Position numbers and translations under genes: made by a program. From Burkholderia sp. WAC0059 (GTDB taxonomy: Bacteria; Pseudomonadota; Gammaproteobacteria; Burkholderiales; Burkholderiaceae), in NCBI RefSeq assembly GCF_002870125.1, contig NZ_PNEO01000007.1:1-64000 (forward strand): DNA of 64,000 bases, written 5' to 3'. This document shows positions 55,853 through 64,000 of this stretch, piece by piece. The notes under the pieces are model-generated. The model had not been told where the DNA came from. It did not search any database and worked only from the letters and a program-made list of their open reading frames with translations. Position 1 is the first letter of the stretch. Each line of letters opens with the position of its first letter.

Positions 55853-56779
55853 TCAGCGTTCGAGCGCGTTGTCCTGCTCGAGCAGGCGTCGCGCCACCGG
55901 CTCTACCGCGCGCCGATCGTCTTCGGAAAGATTGGTCAGCATCGGCAAAATCGGCCCCATGTCGGCAATCCCGGCAAGACTGACCGCGTCGTGCAGCACC
56001 CGGATCGGGTTGATGCTGTCCCGTGCATCCTCCATCGGCAGATAGCGGCTGCGCAGCGTTTCGGCGTCGTCGTAGCGACGCGCCTTGAGCAGCGCCAGTA
56101 ATCGCGTGGAGCCGCGCGGCGCAATGCAGACGCTCCCCGAGGTGAATCCGGCCAGCCCGAAATCGCGCAGATGCGAGATCGCCGGCCGCTCCCCGATGCC
56201 GCTGACGATCCGGTCCGCACCGACCGCCGAAATCAGCGACCGCAAATACGGATCGACCTCGGGCGTCTCGCGGACCACCGCATACTTCACCGCCGCGACT
56301 CGCCCTTCTTCGGCCAGCCGCTGCAGCGTCTGCGCCTCGATATAGCCGTCTTTCTTGACGTAGAGGACGAGCGGCTTGCCGAACGCGTCCGTCAGGCGCC
56401 GCACGCCGTCCGCCACGCCGGCATCGGTGTACGGAAAACCGATGGGCAGCAGCATCGCAGTCGGAAACGCCCGGCTTCGGAGAATCCGGAGCTGGTCCTG
56501 CGCGCGTCCGTAGTCGGGTCCGATCGACGGAATGACCCACGTGTCGTCACGCACCGCTTCGCCGAGAAAATCCAGCAGTCCCGCGTATTCGTCGACGCCG
56601 ACGTGATAAAAATTGGCGTTCCCGCCATACAGCAGCGTGCCGACTCCGCCCGCCTCCATATGGCGGATCAACGCCCGGTTCTGGGCATGATTGACGGTCA
56701 AATCGCCGTTGCGGGCAAGCGGCGGGACGGCAATGACCGAGCGGCACAGATCTTCACGAGTAACTACACTGGTTTTCAA
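55853..56779 (-). CDS. dihydrodipicolinate synthase (DapA) family lyase
   Basis: A 308-residue class I aldolase-type TIM-barrel protein of the DapA/NAL family. The Schiff-base Lys is Lys165 in VAAVKYAVV, and Tyr140 in PLVLYVKK matches the catalytic Tyr of DapA. The Thr pair that DapA uses for lysine synthesis is replaced by GGNANF near residue 52, so it is not a lysine biosynthesis enzyme. Related catabolic members cleave or form 2-oxo acids. In this cluster it could release pyruvate or glyoxylate from a hydroxy-oxo acid. Confidence 0.87.
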   Translation of the reverse strand: MKTSVVTREDLCRSVIAVPPLARNGDLTVNHAQNRALIRHMEAGGVGTLLYGGNANFYHVGVDEYAGLLDFLGEAVRDDTWVIPSIGPDYGRAQDQLRILRSRAFPTAMLLPIGFPYTDAGVADGVRRLTDAFGKPLVLYVKKDGYIEAQTLQRLAEEGRVAAVKYAVVRETPEVDPYLRSLISAVGADRIVSGIGERPAISHLRDFGLAGFTSGSVCIAPRGSTRLLALLKARRYDDAETLRSRYLPMEDARDSINPIRVLHDAVSLAGIADMGPILPMLTNLSEDDRRAVEPVARRLLEQDNALER

Positions 56780-56886
56780 GGGAAACTCCTATCGTCGATT
56801 GGACCGGAACAGGCGGTACACGGTGGTGACGCGGACACGACAGCCCCGTGCGCAACGCTCGCCCCGCCGCCTGCGTTGCATGCGTT

Positions 56887-58419
56887 TCAACTGCGCTGAT
56901 CGACGGCAATCAGCGTCGCGCGGCGGCGCCGATAATGGCGACGCACGCCGAAGAAAATCTGAACGAGTATCAGCAGGCCGCTTGCCGCGAGGAACACGGC
57001 GCTGATCGGGCTGCGCACCAGCACCGTCAGATCCCCATGCGAAACCAGCAGCGCACGGCGGAAGTTTTCTTCGATCATCGGGCCCAGCACGTAGCCGAGC
57101 AGGATCGGCGCCACCGAGAACCGCAACGCGATCAGCACCGCGCCGAGCACGCCGAACACCAGCGTCTCTCCGACCTCGAACAGCGCGTTATTGGTGCTGA
57201 AAACCCCCACCGCGATGAAGAACAGCGCGGACGGGTACAGATACCGGTAAGGCACGCGCAGCAGTCTCACCCAGACGCCGATCATCGGGACGTTGAGCAA
57301 CACCAGCAGCACGTTGCCGATCCAGAAGCTCGCTATCAGCCCCCAGAAAATGTCCGCATGCTCGCTGATCAGTTGCGGCCCCGGCTGAATGCCCTGAATC
57401 AGCAACGCCCCGAGAATCAGCGCCATGACCGCATCGCCCGGAATGCCCAGGCTCATCGTCGGAATGAAATCGACCTGAGTCTTCGAATGCGATGCCGCCT
57501 CCGGCGCCGCGACCCCTTCGGGCGCACCGGCGCCGAAGCGCTCGGGATGCCTCGACAGCTTCTTTTCGAGGGCATAGGCGATGAAGGTCGTGATCGTCGG
57601 CCCGGTGCCGGGCATCGCCCCGAACAGCGTGCCGACCGCGGTGCCGCGCAGCATCGGCAGGAACGACTGTTTCATCTCCGCGCGACTCGGGCGCATGTCG
57701 CGGAATCTCAGCTTCACGCCGGTGCCGACCACGTGCATGCGATTCACGTTGCTGAGAAAATCGGCCACGCCGAAAAGGCCGAGGGCCAGCGCGACCAGCT
57801 CGACGTTGTCGGACAGTTCGGGAAAACCGAACGTGAACCGCATGACCCCGCTGTTGACGTCGGTGCCGACCATCCCGATCAGCAGGCCCAGACCGGTCAT
57901 CGCGAGCCCCTTGAGCGCCGGGCCGCGCGACATCGTTCCGCCCGCGACGAGGCCCAGCAGCATGATCGAGAAAAGCTCGGGCGCGCCGAATTTGAACGCC
58001 ATCCGGACGAGCAGCGGCGAGGCGAAGATCATCACGACGATGCCGCACGAGGCGGCGAAAAACGAGGCCATCATCGTGATGCCAAGCGCGCTTCCGCCCT
58101 TGCCCTGTACCGTCATCGGATAGCCGTCGAGGCAGGTGACGGCGTGCGGCGGGTGGCACGGCAGATTGAGCAGGATCGCCCCGATGGCCCCGCCGTATTG
58201 GGACCCGTAGAAAATGCCCGCCAGCATCAGGATCGCCGGAACGGGGTGCATCGTGTACGTGAGCGGCAGCAGCATGGAAATGGCCGACAGCGCCCCCATC
58301 CCCGGCAGCACGCCGATCAGGTTGCCGACCAGCACGCCGAAGAACGACCACATCAGATTGTGCGGCTCCAGCGCGACGCCGAAACCGTGCGAAAGATCGC
58401 CGATAGTCTGGATCAGCAT
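56887..58419 (-). CDS. tctA: tripartite tricarboxylate transporter, large membrane subunit
   Basis: TctA, 510 residues, is the large permease subunit with about 12 helices. The family signature GVLPGMGALSAISMLLPLTY near residue 37 and the second half GAMPGTGPTITTFIAYALEK near residue 265 are clear. It acts with TctB and a periplasmic binding protein (TctC) to import di- or tricarboxylates using an ion gradient. It starts 3 bases after tctB ends, on the minus strand. Confidence 0.93.
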   Translation of the reverse strand: MLIQTIGDLSHGFGVALEPHNLMWSFFGVLVGNLIGVLPGMGALSAISMLLPLTYTMHPVPAILMLAGIFYGSQYGGAIGAILLNLPCHPPHAVTCLDGYPMTVQGKGGSALGITMMASFFAASCGIVVMIFASPLLVRMAFKFGAPELFSIMLLGLVAGGTMSRGPALKGLAMTGLGLLIGMVGTDVNSGVMRFTFGFPELSDNVELVALALGLFGVADFLSNVNRMHVVGTGVKLRFRDMRPSRAEMKQSFLPMLRGTAVGTLFGAMPGTGPTITTFIAYALEKKLSRHPERFGAGAPEGVAAPEAASHSKTQVDFIPTMSLGIPGDAVMALILGALLIQGIQPGPQLISEHADIFWGLIASFWIGNVLLVLLNVPMIGVWVRLLRVPYRYLYPSALFFIAVGVFSTNNALFEVGETLVFGVLGAVLIALRFSVAPILLGYVLGPMIEENFRRALLVSHGDLTVLVRSPISAVFLAASGLLILVQIFFGVRRHYRRRRATLIAVDQRS

Positions 58420-58422
58420 GGC

Positions 58423-58911
58423 TCACCCTCCCCACGCGAACAAAGGGAGCTGCAACTGCAGGGCCCACCAGAACACGGCGGCGCTGACGACGCACATCGC
58501 CGCGGCCAGCAGCCCCGCCTGCGTGACGGAATTGTCGCGATCGCCGAGCGCCGCGATGAAAACGATGGCAAAGGTGGCCGGCAGGAGCCCGCCATATTTA
58601 CCGATCAACACGAACGCGACGATGCTCAACCCGATACAGGTCCAGCCGCGCCACTCGGGCGGACGGTGGCGCTCGTCCGGATCGGCGCCTTCGTCCTCGC
58701 CGCGCGCATTCAGCGCAATCAGCACACCGAGGACGACCATGAACACGCCGACCGCGACGGGAAAGAAGCCGGGCCCCATGTTCTGCAGCGTGCCCGTGTC
58801 GTAGCCGATGCCGACGTGCACGGCGGCCAGCCCGAGGAACATGATCAACGCCCCACCGTAATAGTCGCGGTGAAAGCGGCGAAATCCGCTGTGCTGCTTG
58901 ACGGGTGCCAT
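58423..58911 (-). CDS. tctB: tripartite tricarboxylate transporter, small membrane subunit
   Basis: TctB, 162 residues, has four membrane helices (YYGGALIMFLGLAAVHVGIG, FFPVAVGVFMVVLGVLIAL, and two near the C-terminus). The YDTGTLQNMGPGFFPV segment is the family signature. It lies 66 bases downstream of tctC and 3 bases upstream of tctA, as in most TTT operons. Confidence 0.9.
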   Translation of the reverse strand: MAPVKQHSGFRRFHRDYYGGALIMFLGLAAVHVGIGYDTGTLQNMGPGFFPVAVGVFMVVLGVLIALNARGEDEGADPDERHRPPEWRGWTCIGLSIVAFVLIGKYGGLLPATFAIVFIAALGDRDNSVTQAGLLAAAMCVVSAAVFWWALQLQLPLFAWGG

Positions 58912-58977
58912 TGCTTCTGTCTCCTTCCAGCCTCGTATCGAACCGGTCGCGAATCGAGATCTGCCCGATTCAGGCCT

Positions 58978-59973
58978 CTACTGGGCCTTGATCTGGGCGT
59001 CCTTGATGACTTTCAGCCACTTGGCGGATTCGGCCTGAATCAGTGCGGCGAACGCTGCCGACGTGTCCGGCTGCGCCTCGACGCCCTGCGTCGCCAGCAA
59101 CTTGACCAGCTTCGGATCGGCCAGCGCCTTGTCGAGCGCCTGGCTGAGCTGCGCGATCACGGGAGCGGGCGTGCCGCGCGGCGCGACGAGACCGAAGTGG
59201 CCGGCCACCTCGAAGCCGGGATAGCCGGATTCCGCCATCGTCGGCAAATCCGGGAACAGCGGCGAGCGCTTGCTGCTCGTGATGACGAGCCCGCGCAAGG
59301 TTCCGTGCTGCACGTAAGGCGTCAGCACCGCCACGTTTTCGAAAGTGGCCTGCACGTGGCCGGACAGCAGGTCCGACAGGCCCGGGCCGCCGCCCTTGTA
59401 CGGCACGTGCAGAAGATTGACCCCAGTCGCCGACTTGAAGAACTCGCCCGCGAGGTGGGTCGCGCTGCCGATCCCGGCGGATTCGTAGGTAATCGCGCCG
59501 GGTTTCGCCCGCGCAAGCGCAATGAACTGGCCGACCGTCTTCGCCGGCACCGAGCTGTTGACGGCCAGCATGTACGGCACCGTGCCGATCATCCCGATCG
59601 CCTCGAAGTCCTTGACCGGGTCGTACGGCAGTTCCTTGTACAGCCCTGCCGCCGCCGTATGCGGCAGGGTATTGATGATCAGGAGGGTGTAGCCGTCCGG
59701 CTCGGCGCGCGCAACGAAGTTCGAGCCGATCGTTCCGCCCGCGCCGGGCCGATTGTCGATGACGATCTGCGTCCCGACCGTCTTCGCCAGCTCGGGCGCG
59801 AGCATGCGGGCGATGACGTCGTTGCCGCCGCCCGGCGGATAAGGCACGACGAGCCTGACAGGCCGGTCCGGATAGCTTCCGGCGGCGAACGCGGTTGCGC
59901 TCGCCGCCACGAGAAACGCAAGCACGAACCGGCTCACGATACCGGCATATCGTCTCTTCCCAATTGTGATCAT
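58978..59973 (-). CDS. tctC: tripartite tricarboxylate transporter, periplasmic binding protein (Bug family)
   Basis: A 331-residue Bug-type solute receptor with signal peptide (residues 1-30, cut after ATAFAA). The mature start GSYPDRPVRLVVPYPPGGGN and the segments IVIDNRPGAGGTIGSNFVAR and SAGIGSATHLAGEFFK are family hallmarks. Bug proteins bind carboxylates through main-chain contacts, so the ligand cannot be told from sequence. The ATG at 59973 is chosen with GGAGACAGC upstream. It is the second gene of the leftward cluster, after the flavoprotein. Confidence 0.92.
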   Translation of the reverse strand: MITIGKRRYAGIVSRFVLAFLVAASATAFAAGSYPDRPVRLVVPYPPGGGNDVIARMLAPELAKTVGTQIVIDNRPGAGGTIGSNFVARAEPDGYTLLIINTLPHTAAAGLYKELPYDPVKDFEAIGMIGTVPYMLAVNSSVPAKTVGQFIALARAKPGAITYESAGIGSATHLAGEFFKSATGVNLLHVPYKGGGPGLSDLLSGHVQATFENVAVLTPYVQHGTLRGLVITSSKRSPLFPDLPTMAESGYPGFEVAGHFGLVAPRGTPAPVIAQLSQALDKALADPKLVKLLATQGVEAQPDTSAAFAALIQAESAKWLKVIKDAQIKAQ

Positions 59974-60016
59974 GCTGTCTCCTGTATGATTATTTTGTAC
60001 AAGCATTCCTTAATGA

Positions 60017-61717
60017 TTATTGGACCGGCGTGTACTCCTGTAGCGGTGCACTATCGTTACCGGCCCGAAAACTGACGTGACGTAGCCAGTTTCTGTCGTC
60101 GGACTCGGGAAAGTCCGTGCGCTGATGGGCACCGCGGCTTTCCGTACGCACCAGCGACGCCTCGACGATCATCTGCCCGACGAGCGCCATGCGCTGAACG
60201 CCGATCAATTCGATCGCGTCCGGCAGCGTGTCCGCGCTCGCGTGCGCGAGCGACGCCGCCAATGCCTGCAGCTTGCGCTTGCCGTCGGCAAGACTCTCGC
60301 CGTTGCGCCAGATGCCGGCGGCACTCGACAACGCGCATCGGATCGCCTCGCGGACATCGTCCAGCGAGCCTGCGCCTGGCGCTGCCCGCTCGATCCGGCT
60401 GGCGAGTCTCGCCAATGCCTGCTGCTCGATCTCGGCCCAATCGCGAGGGCGCATCGCCGTCATGCCGGCCGCCGCGCCTTCGCCCGCAACGCCGCCGAAT
60501 ACCAGGGTATCGCTGCCGCCGTTGCCGGCGATCCGGCTCGCGCCATGCACGCCGCCCGCCGCTTCCCCGGCGACATACAGACCGGGAACGCCGGACCAGC
60601 ACTGCTCGTCCACGGCCACCCCGCCCATCAGGCTGTGCGCGGCCGGCGCGACCAGCGGCCGTGCCGTCACGGGATCGAGACCGGCCGCGCGCAGGCGCTT
60701 GCAGTGGGACACGTAGCTTTCCAGTTGTTCGGCCGCCAGCAGCGTGGTGTCGAACTCGACCCCCCCTGCAGGAAAACCGCGTCCCTCGTCGATTTCCCTT
60801 TGAATGCACAGGGCCAGCCTGGCTTTTTCGATCAGGCGCTCGGCATGGGGCGGGTTATACGCCAGCATAAAGCGCTCGCCGAGCCGGTTCAGCAAGTGGG
60901 CGCCGTCGCCGAGCATCGCCGTGGGCATTTCCATGCCCCGGCAGCCTGCCGGCCAGACCGTGACAACCGGCTCGAACTGCACGAACTCCATATCGATCAG
61001 GCATGCCCCGGCTTCGAACGCGAGGCCGAGCGCATCGCCGCTCACGTCCACCGGGTAGGTACTATCGGCATACAGGCGTCCGATACCGCCCATGGCCAGC
61101 ACGACCGAGCGCGCGCGAACCGCGATCAGATCGTGGCTGTGAGGCTTGTATAGAAGCGCGCCCACGACTTCGTCGCCGTCGCGCAGCAGATCGACGACCT
61201 TGTGGCCCGGGACGATTTCTACACCCATTTCACGCGCGTGGCTATTCAGGATGCCGATGATTCCGTTCCCGGTTCCTTCCGGTATATAAACCGAACGCGG
61301 ATAGCTATTGCCCGACAGATGCCGCTGCAATGCCCTGCGCCGCACGCTGGAACCGCCAGTCAGGGACGACACGGTCAACCCTTCGTCCGCGCAGGCGAAC
61401 GGCACGCCAAGACGGACGAGTTCCTCATACGCCTCGATCGACCGATTCGCGAGTACCCGCACCAGCCTCCGGTCGCTCAATTCATAACCGCCCCTCACCA
61501 CGTCGTCGTAATAGATCTGCGCATTGTCGCGAGGATCGGCGTCGCCGAGCGGAACGTTGAAACCGATGACGTACGGCGAAGCGCCCCGCGCGCGATACGC
61601 CATGACAACCGACGCTCCGCTCGCGCGTGCCGAAACGGCCGCCCGATAGCCGGTCATGCCGCCGCCCAACACGAGCACATCCGTTTCGATATGCGCTGCC
61701 TGTAGTCTCGTCCCCAC
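60017..61717 (-). CDS. fumarate reductase/succinate dehydrogenase-type FAD flavoprotein
   Basis: A soluble FAD oxidoreductase of about 566 residues related to SdhA/FrdA/AprA. The FAD motif is ETDVLVLGGGMTGYRAAVSA; GASRIAGNGGSDTLVFGGVA near the C-terminal third is the conserved GN-SxxxxxVFG signature. No membrane or signal segment is seen, and there is no separate iron-sulfur partner gene nearby. It is the first gene of the leftward catabolic cluster, 43 bases before tctC, so it likely oxidises or reduces the imported acid or an intermediate. The start is uncertain: GTG at 61717 gives the usual length; GTG 61756 and ATG 61813 are alternatives. Confidence 0.85.
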   Translation of the reverse strand: MGTRLQAAHIETDVLVLGGGMTGYRAAVSARASGASVVMAYRARGASPYVIGFNVPLGDADPRDNAQIYYDDVVRGGYELSDRRLVRVLANRSIEAYEELVRLGVPFACADEGLTVSSLTGGSSVRRRALQRHLSGNSYPRSVYIPEGTGNGIIGILNSHAREMGVEIVPGHKVVDLLRDGDEVVGALLYKPHSHDLIAVRARSVVLAMGGIGRLYADSTYPVDVSGDALGLAFEAGACLIDMEFVQFEPVVTVWPAGCRGMEMPTAMLGDGAHLLNRLGERFMLAYNPPHAERLIEKARLALCIQREIDEGRGFPAGGVEFDTTLLAAEQLESYVSHCKRLRAAGLDPVTARPLVAPAAHSLMGGVAVDEQCWSGVPGLYVAGEAAGGVHGASRIAGNGGSDTLVFGGVAGEGAAAGMTAMRPRDWAEIEQQALARLASRIERAAPGAGSLDDVREAIRCALSSAAGIWRNGESLADGKRKLQALAASLAHASADTLPDAIELIGVQRMALVGQMIVEASLVRTESRGAHQRTDFPESDDRNWLRHVSFRAGNDSAPLQEYTPVQ

Positions 61718-62164
61718 GAATCGCCGCCCTTTGATCGCACTTATTTCTTGTTGCACAATGCCGCCGCCCGCTTCCGGGCCCGGCGGGATGCCTGTCTCCC
61801 TCACCGTACCCATTATGCGAACGGGCTGCGCCGCTGGACAGCGATTGTTCGTCGTGCAATCGTGAGTAAATGGAATGATCGAGGCAGGCGGCACCGTGCG
61901 GTGCAACAATGGATCGATCGCGCGGCGCTCCGCAGAACCATGATCGCGCGAAGCATCGGGCGTTACGCGGTAAAGCGGATGGGAGATTTTCCGGCGGCCG
62001 CGCGGCGAACCATGGCGGCATGAACCCGGCGCTCGGGCCGGGTTCGCTTGAATGCGACTGCGGGCGATAACCGATGCGCGCCTATTCCTGCACGACGTGG
62101 TCGGCAACCTGACGCACCGCCGGCTTCCGCACCCGACGGCTCAATCCCGGGTCAATCGTCAAGG
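61718..62164. other. gap between flavoprotein and selC
   Basis: No supported gene. It contains the alternative starts of the flavoprotein and its leftward promoter. The 3' side of the tRNA-Sec gene shows no integrase or direct repeat. Confidence 0.5.
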
Positions 62165-62257
62165 CGGAAGGCAGCCAGAGTCGAACTGACCAGACGTGGG
62201 CTGACCACATCTACTGGGTTTGAAGCCCAGCCGCACCACCCGATGCGAATGCCTTCC
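62165..62257 (-). tRNA. selC: tRNA-Sec (anticodon TCA)
   Basis: The minus strand folds as a selenocysteine tRNA: an 8-bp acceptor stem (GGAAGGCA with TGCCTTCC) and the anticodon arm GGCTGGGCTTCAAACCCAG with TCA (anticodon at 62221-62223). It also has a long variable arm and a T arm reading GTTCGACTC, much like E. coli selC. The length is 93 bases to the discriminator G. CCA is not encoded. It lies 42 bases downstream of selB. It supplies the tRNA that SelA charges and SelB delivers to the UGA in fdhG. Confidence 0.93.
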
Positions 62258-62299
62258 TCTGAATGGGGAGAACGCGCCGTGCCGCGCCGGACGGCGGCC

Positions 62300-64000
62300 T
62301 CATAGCTGATCGCGCAACCGGCTGTCCGGACGCAACAGGTGCAAATCGCGCTGGAAACGAGTATAGCCAACGCGATCGAAGAACTCCAGAATCTGGATGG
62401 CGCGCTTGCGGCCCAATCCCGAAGCATCCCGAAACATCACGGCGCTCACCGCGCCGGCGTTCTGCCCGGCGATGCCGGCCGCGAGCGCCGACAGCTCGCG
62501 CACCGCATCGCGCGCATAGAACAGATCGCGCACGACCTGATACACGGCGCCGAGGCGCGCAAGCTTGCGCAGCAGCGCACGCACGCGCGCCTCGGGCTCG
62601 CCGGTCGCGCGCGCGAGGTCGCGCACCCACGGCGGATCGAAGCGTCCTTCGGACAACTTCGCCTGCAACACCGCCGCGAGCGGCGCCTCGCCGGCATCGA
62701 GCGCCACCGAATGCGCGGGCAGATGCAGCCACGGCCCGCTCCTCGACACGACGCCATCGCGCACCAACGTGTCGACGAGCGCGCGCCACATCGCGTCCGG
62801 AACCAGCGGCGCCGCCATGCGACGCAGCCGTGCCGCATCCGGCCCCTGCTCGTCGGGCCAGCGCTCGTGGAACGTCGCGAGCGTGTCGACGATGCCGGCC
62901 GTCATGCGCGCCCAATGCCCGCGCGTCATCGCGATCGCCTCTTCCGCGCGCCCCTGCGGCGCGATTTCGAGCGTATCCGGCGGCAGCGGCAACGCGTCGG
63001 GCGGCAATCCGGTTAGCTGCATCAACGTGCTGCGTCCGATACCGCGCGGTGCCTCTGCGAGCAGCGGCGCGAGGCGCGCGCCGTCGAGCCAGTCGCGCAG
63101 CGCGTCGAGCCACGCGCGCCGCTCCGGCGTACGCCGTCGCCGTGCCGGCCCGAACGGGTCGAGCACGCGACCGCCGCCGATCGTCTGGCTCGCCTGCGCA
63201 TTGCGCACGATGAAGCGGTCGCCCGGCACCGCGCAAAGCGGCGCCTCGAACGACAGTTGCACGCGCGCGGCCTGCCCGGCCGCGAGCGTCTCGCCTTCGA
63301 GCAACGCCACGTGCGCGACGCGATGCAGCGTCCCCAGATGCACGTGCACCGGGCTCCAGTGCTGCAGCGTCGTGGCGCTATCCGGCAGCATCTGCAACTC
63401 GACGTCGAGGCGCGTCGACGTCTGCGCGAGCCGCGCATCGACGATCCAGTCGCCGCGCGCAATCCGCTCCCGGTCGATTCCCGCGAGATTGAGCGCGCAG
63501 CGCTGTCCTGCCCGGCCCGTGTCCGCCGCGCGATTCTGCGCGTGAATGCTGCGCACGCGCACCGGCTGCGCCGCCGGCATCAGCAACACCGTATCGCCGA
63601 CGTTCACGCGGCCGGCGAACACGGTGCCGGTCACGATCGTGCCCTGCCCGGCCAGCGTGAACACGCGATCCACCGCGAGACGAAACAGCCCGTCGTCGCG
63701 GCGGGCCCGCCACGCGAGCGCGCGCTCGCGCAGCCAGGCATCGAGCTGCGCGACGCCGGCATCGTCGGGTTGCGTGGCCCGCGTCTCGAAGACGGGCGCG
63801 CCGGCCAATGCCGTCGTCGCGAGCCAGGCGCCGATTTCCCCGCGAACCTGCGCGGCGCGCCCGGCATCGACGCGGTCGGTCCTGGTCAGCGCGACGGCGC
63901 CATGCGTCACGCCGAGCAGTTGCAGAATCGCCAGGTGCTCGCGCGTCTGGGGCATCACGCCGTCGTCGGCAGCAATCACGAGCAGGGCGAAGTCGATTCC
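62300..64000 (-). CDS. selB: selenocysteine-specific elongation factor SelB, N-terminus outside window
   Basis: SelB delivers selenocysteyl-tRNA to the ribosome at SECIS elements. The window holds all but about the first 73 residues; the G1 motif GHVDHGKT and G3 lie beyond base 64000. Visible parts are GIDFALLVIAADDGVMPQTR and a G4 region reading ALTRTDRVD, where E. coli has TKAD. These are followed by the EF-Tu-like domains 2-3 and C-terminal winged helices that bind the SECIS loop, ending LEFFDRVGYTRFQRDLHLL. selC follows. selA is about 44 kb away on the same strand. Confidence 0.93.
   Translation of the reverse strand, partial: GIDFALLVIAADDGVMPQTREHLAILQLLGVTHGAVALTRTDRVDAGRAAQVRGEIGAWLATTALAGAPVFETRATQPDDAGVAQLDAWLRERALAWRARRDDGLFRLAVDRVFTLAGQGTIVTGTVFAGRVNVGDTVLLMPAAQPVRVRSIHAQNRAADTGRAGQRCALNLAGIDRERIARGDWIVDARLAQTSTRLDVELQMLPDSATTLQHWSPVHVHLGTLHRVAHVALLEGETLAAGQAARVQLSFEAPLCAVPGDRFIVRNAQASQTIGGGRVLDPFGPARRRRTPERRAWLDALRDWLDGARLAPLLAEAPRGIGRSTLMQLTGLPPDALPLPPDTLEIAPQGRAEEAIAMTRGHWARMTAGIVDTLATFHERWPDEQGPDAARLRRMAAPLVPDAMWRALVDTLVRDGVVSRSGPWLHLPAHSVALDAGEAPLAAVLQAKLSEGRFDPPWVRDLARATGEPEARVRALLRKLARLGAVYQVVRDLFYARDAVRELSALAAGIAGQNAGAVSAVMFRDASGLGRKRAIQILEFFDRVGYTRFQRDLHLLRPDSRLRDQL

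Noticed and set aside
56848..60075. Plus-strand frame of 1075 codons
   Set aside because: It is antisense to tctA, tctB and tctC, which have clear families and ribosome sites; its His/Arg/Asp-rich composition is that of a shadow.
61718..62257. Genomic island inserted at the tRNA-Sec gene
   Set aside because: selC is a known integration site in enterobacteria, but no integrase, transposase or direct repeat of the tRNA 3' end was seen, and the adjoining genes are of ordinary composition.
1..64000. CRISPR arrays, insertion sequences, rRNA genes
   Set aside because: No regularly spaced repeats, transposase motifs or rRNA sequence were noticed in the window.

Overview
The window is about 68% GC, densely packed, and looks like a piece of the second chromosome of a Burkholderia sensu stricto species. 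The gene families (cyoABCD, tcuABC with a LysR regulator, a selenocysteine formate dehydrogenase with fdhE-selA, many LysR and CoA-transferase genes) fit that genus. Species cannot be decided from sequence alone. No integrase, transposase, prophage or CRISPR array was seen. The genes are mainly metabolic and accessory.

Layout: (1) 0-6 kb: the start of an RND efflux membrane-fusion protein running off the left edge, a small monooxygenase, and a small operon (SDR, tautomerase, DUF3861, decayed alcohol dehydrogenase tail) facing a LysR gene. (2) 6-14 kb: a catabolic cluster with a tautomerase, GntR regulator, FAH-family hydrolase, CaiB/BaiF CoA-transferase, HMG-CoA-lyase-like enzyme, VOC protein, MFS permease and LysR. 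(3) 14-16 kb: NfsB-type nitroreductase and zinc-type alcohol dehydrogenase. (4) 16.6-23.9 kb: selenocysteine formate dehydrogenase operon fdhG-H-I-E-selA on the minus strand, with an in-frame UGA and SECIS hairpin in fdhG and a probable ATT start on fdhE. (5) 24.4-27 kb: small stress-type or hypothetical genes and a decayed enolase-superfamily gene. (6) 27-30 kb: galU and two SDR genes. (7) 30.3-35.1 kb: an iron-uptake module bracketed by two Fur boxes. (8) 35.3-40.4 kb: tricarballylate genes tcuR-tcuA-tcuB-tcuC. (9) 40.5-47.6 kb: cytochrome bo3 oxidase cyoABCD and two MocR-type regulators. (10) 48-50.2 kb: sulfite/nitrite reductase plus DUF934. (11) 50.6-61.8 kb: a large catabolic cluster with a tripartite tricarboxylate transporter, two paralogous CoA-transferases, MaoC hydratase, crotonase, DapA-family lyase and fumarate-reductase-like flavoprotein. 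(12) 62.1-64 kb: tRNA-Sec (selC) and selB, which runs off the right edge.

Functionally, SelA, SelB and tRNA-Sec in this window supply the machinery needed to read the UGA in fdhG (SelD is not here). The formate dehydrogenase and the cyo oxidase could be linked through the quinone pool. The two CoA-transferase clusters look like separate routes for importing organic acids, activating them as CoA thioesters and cleaving them. Their substrates are unknown and they are the best candidates for undescribed biology.
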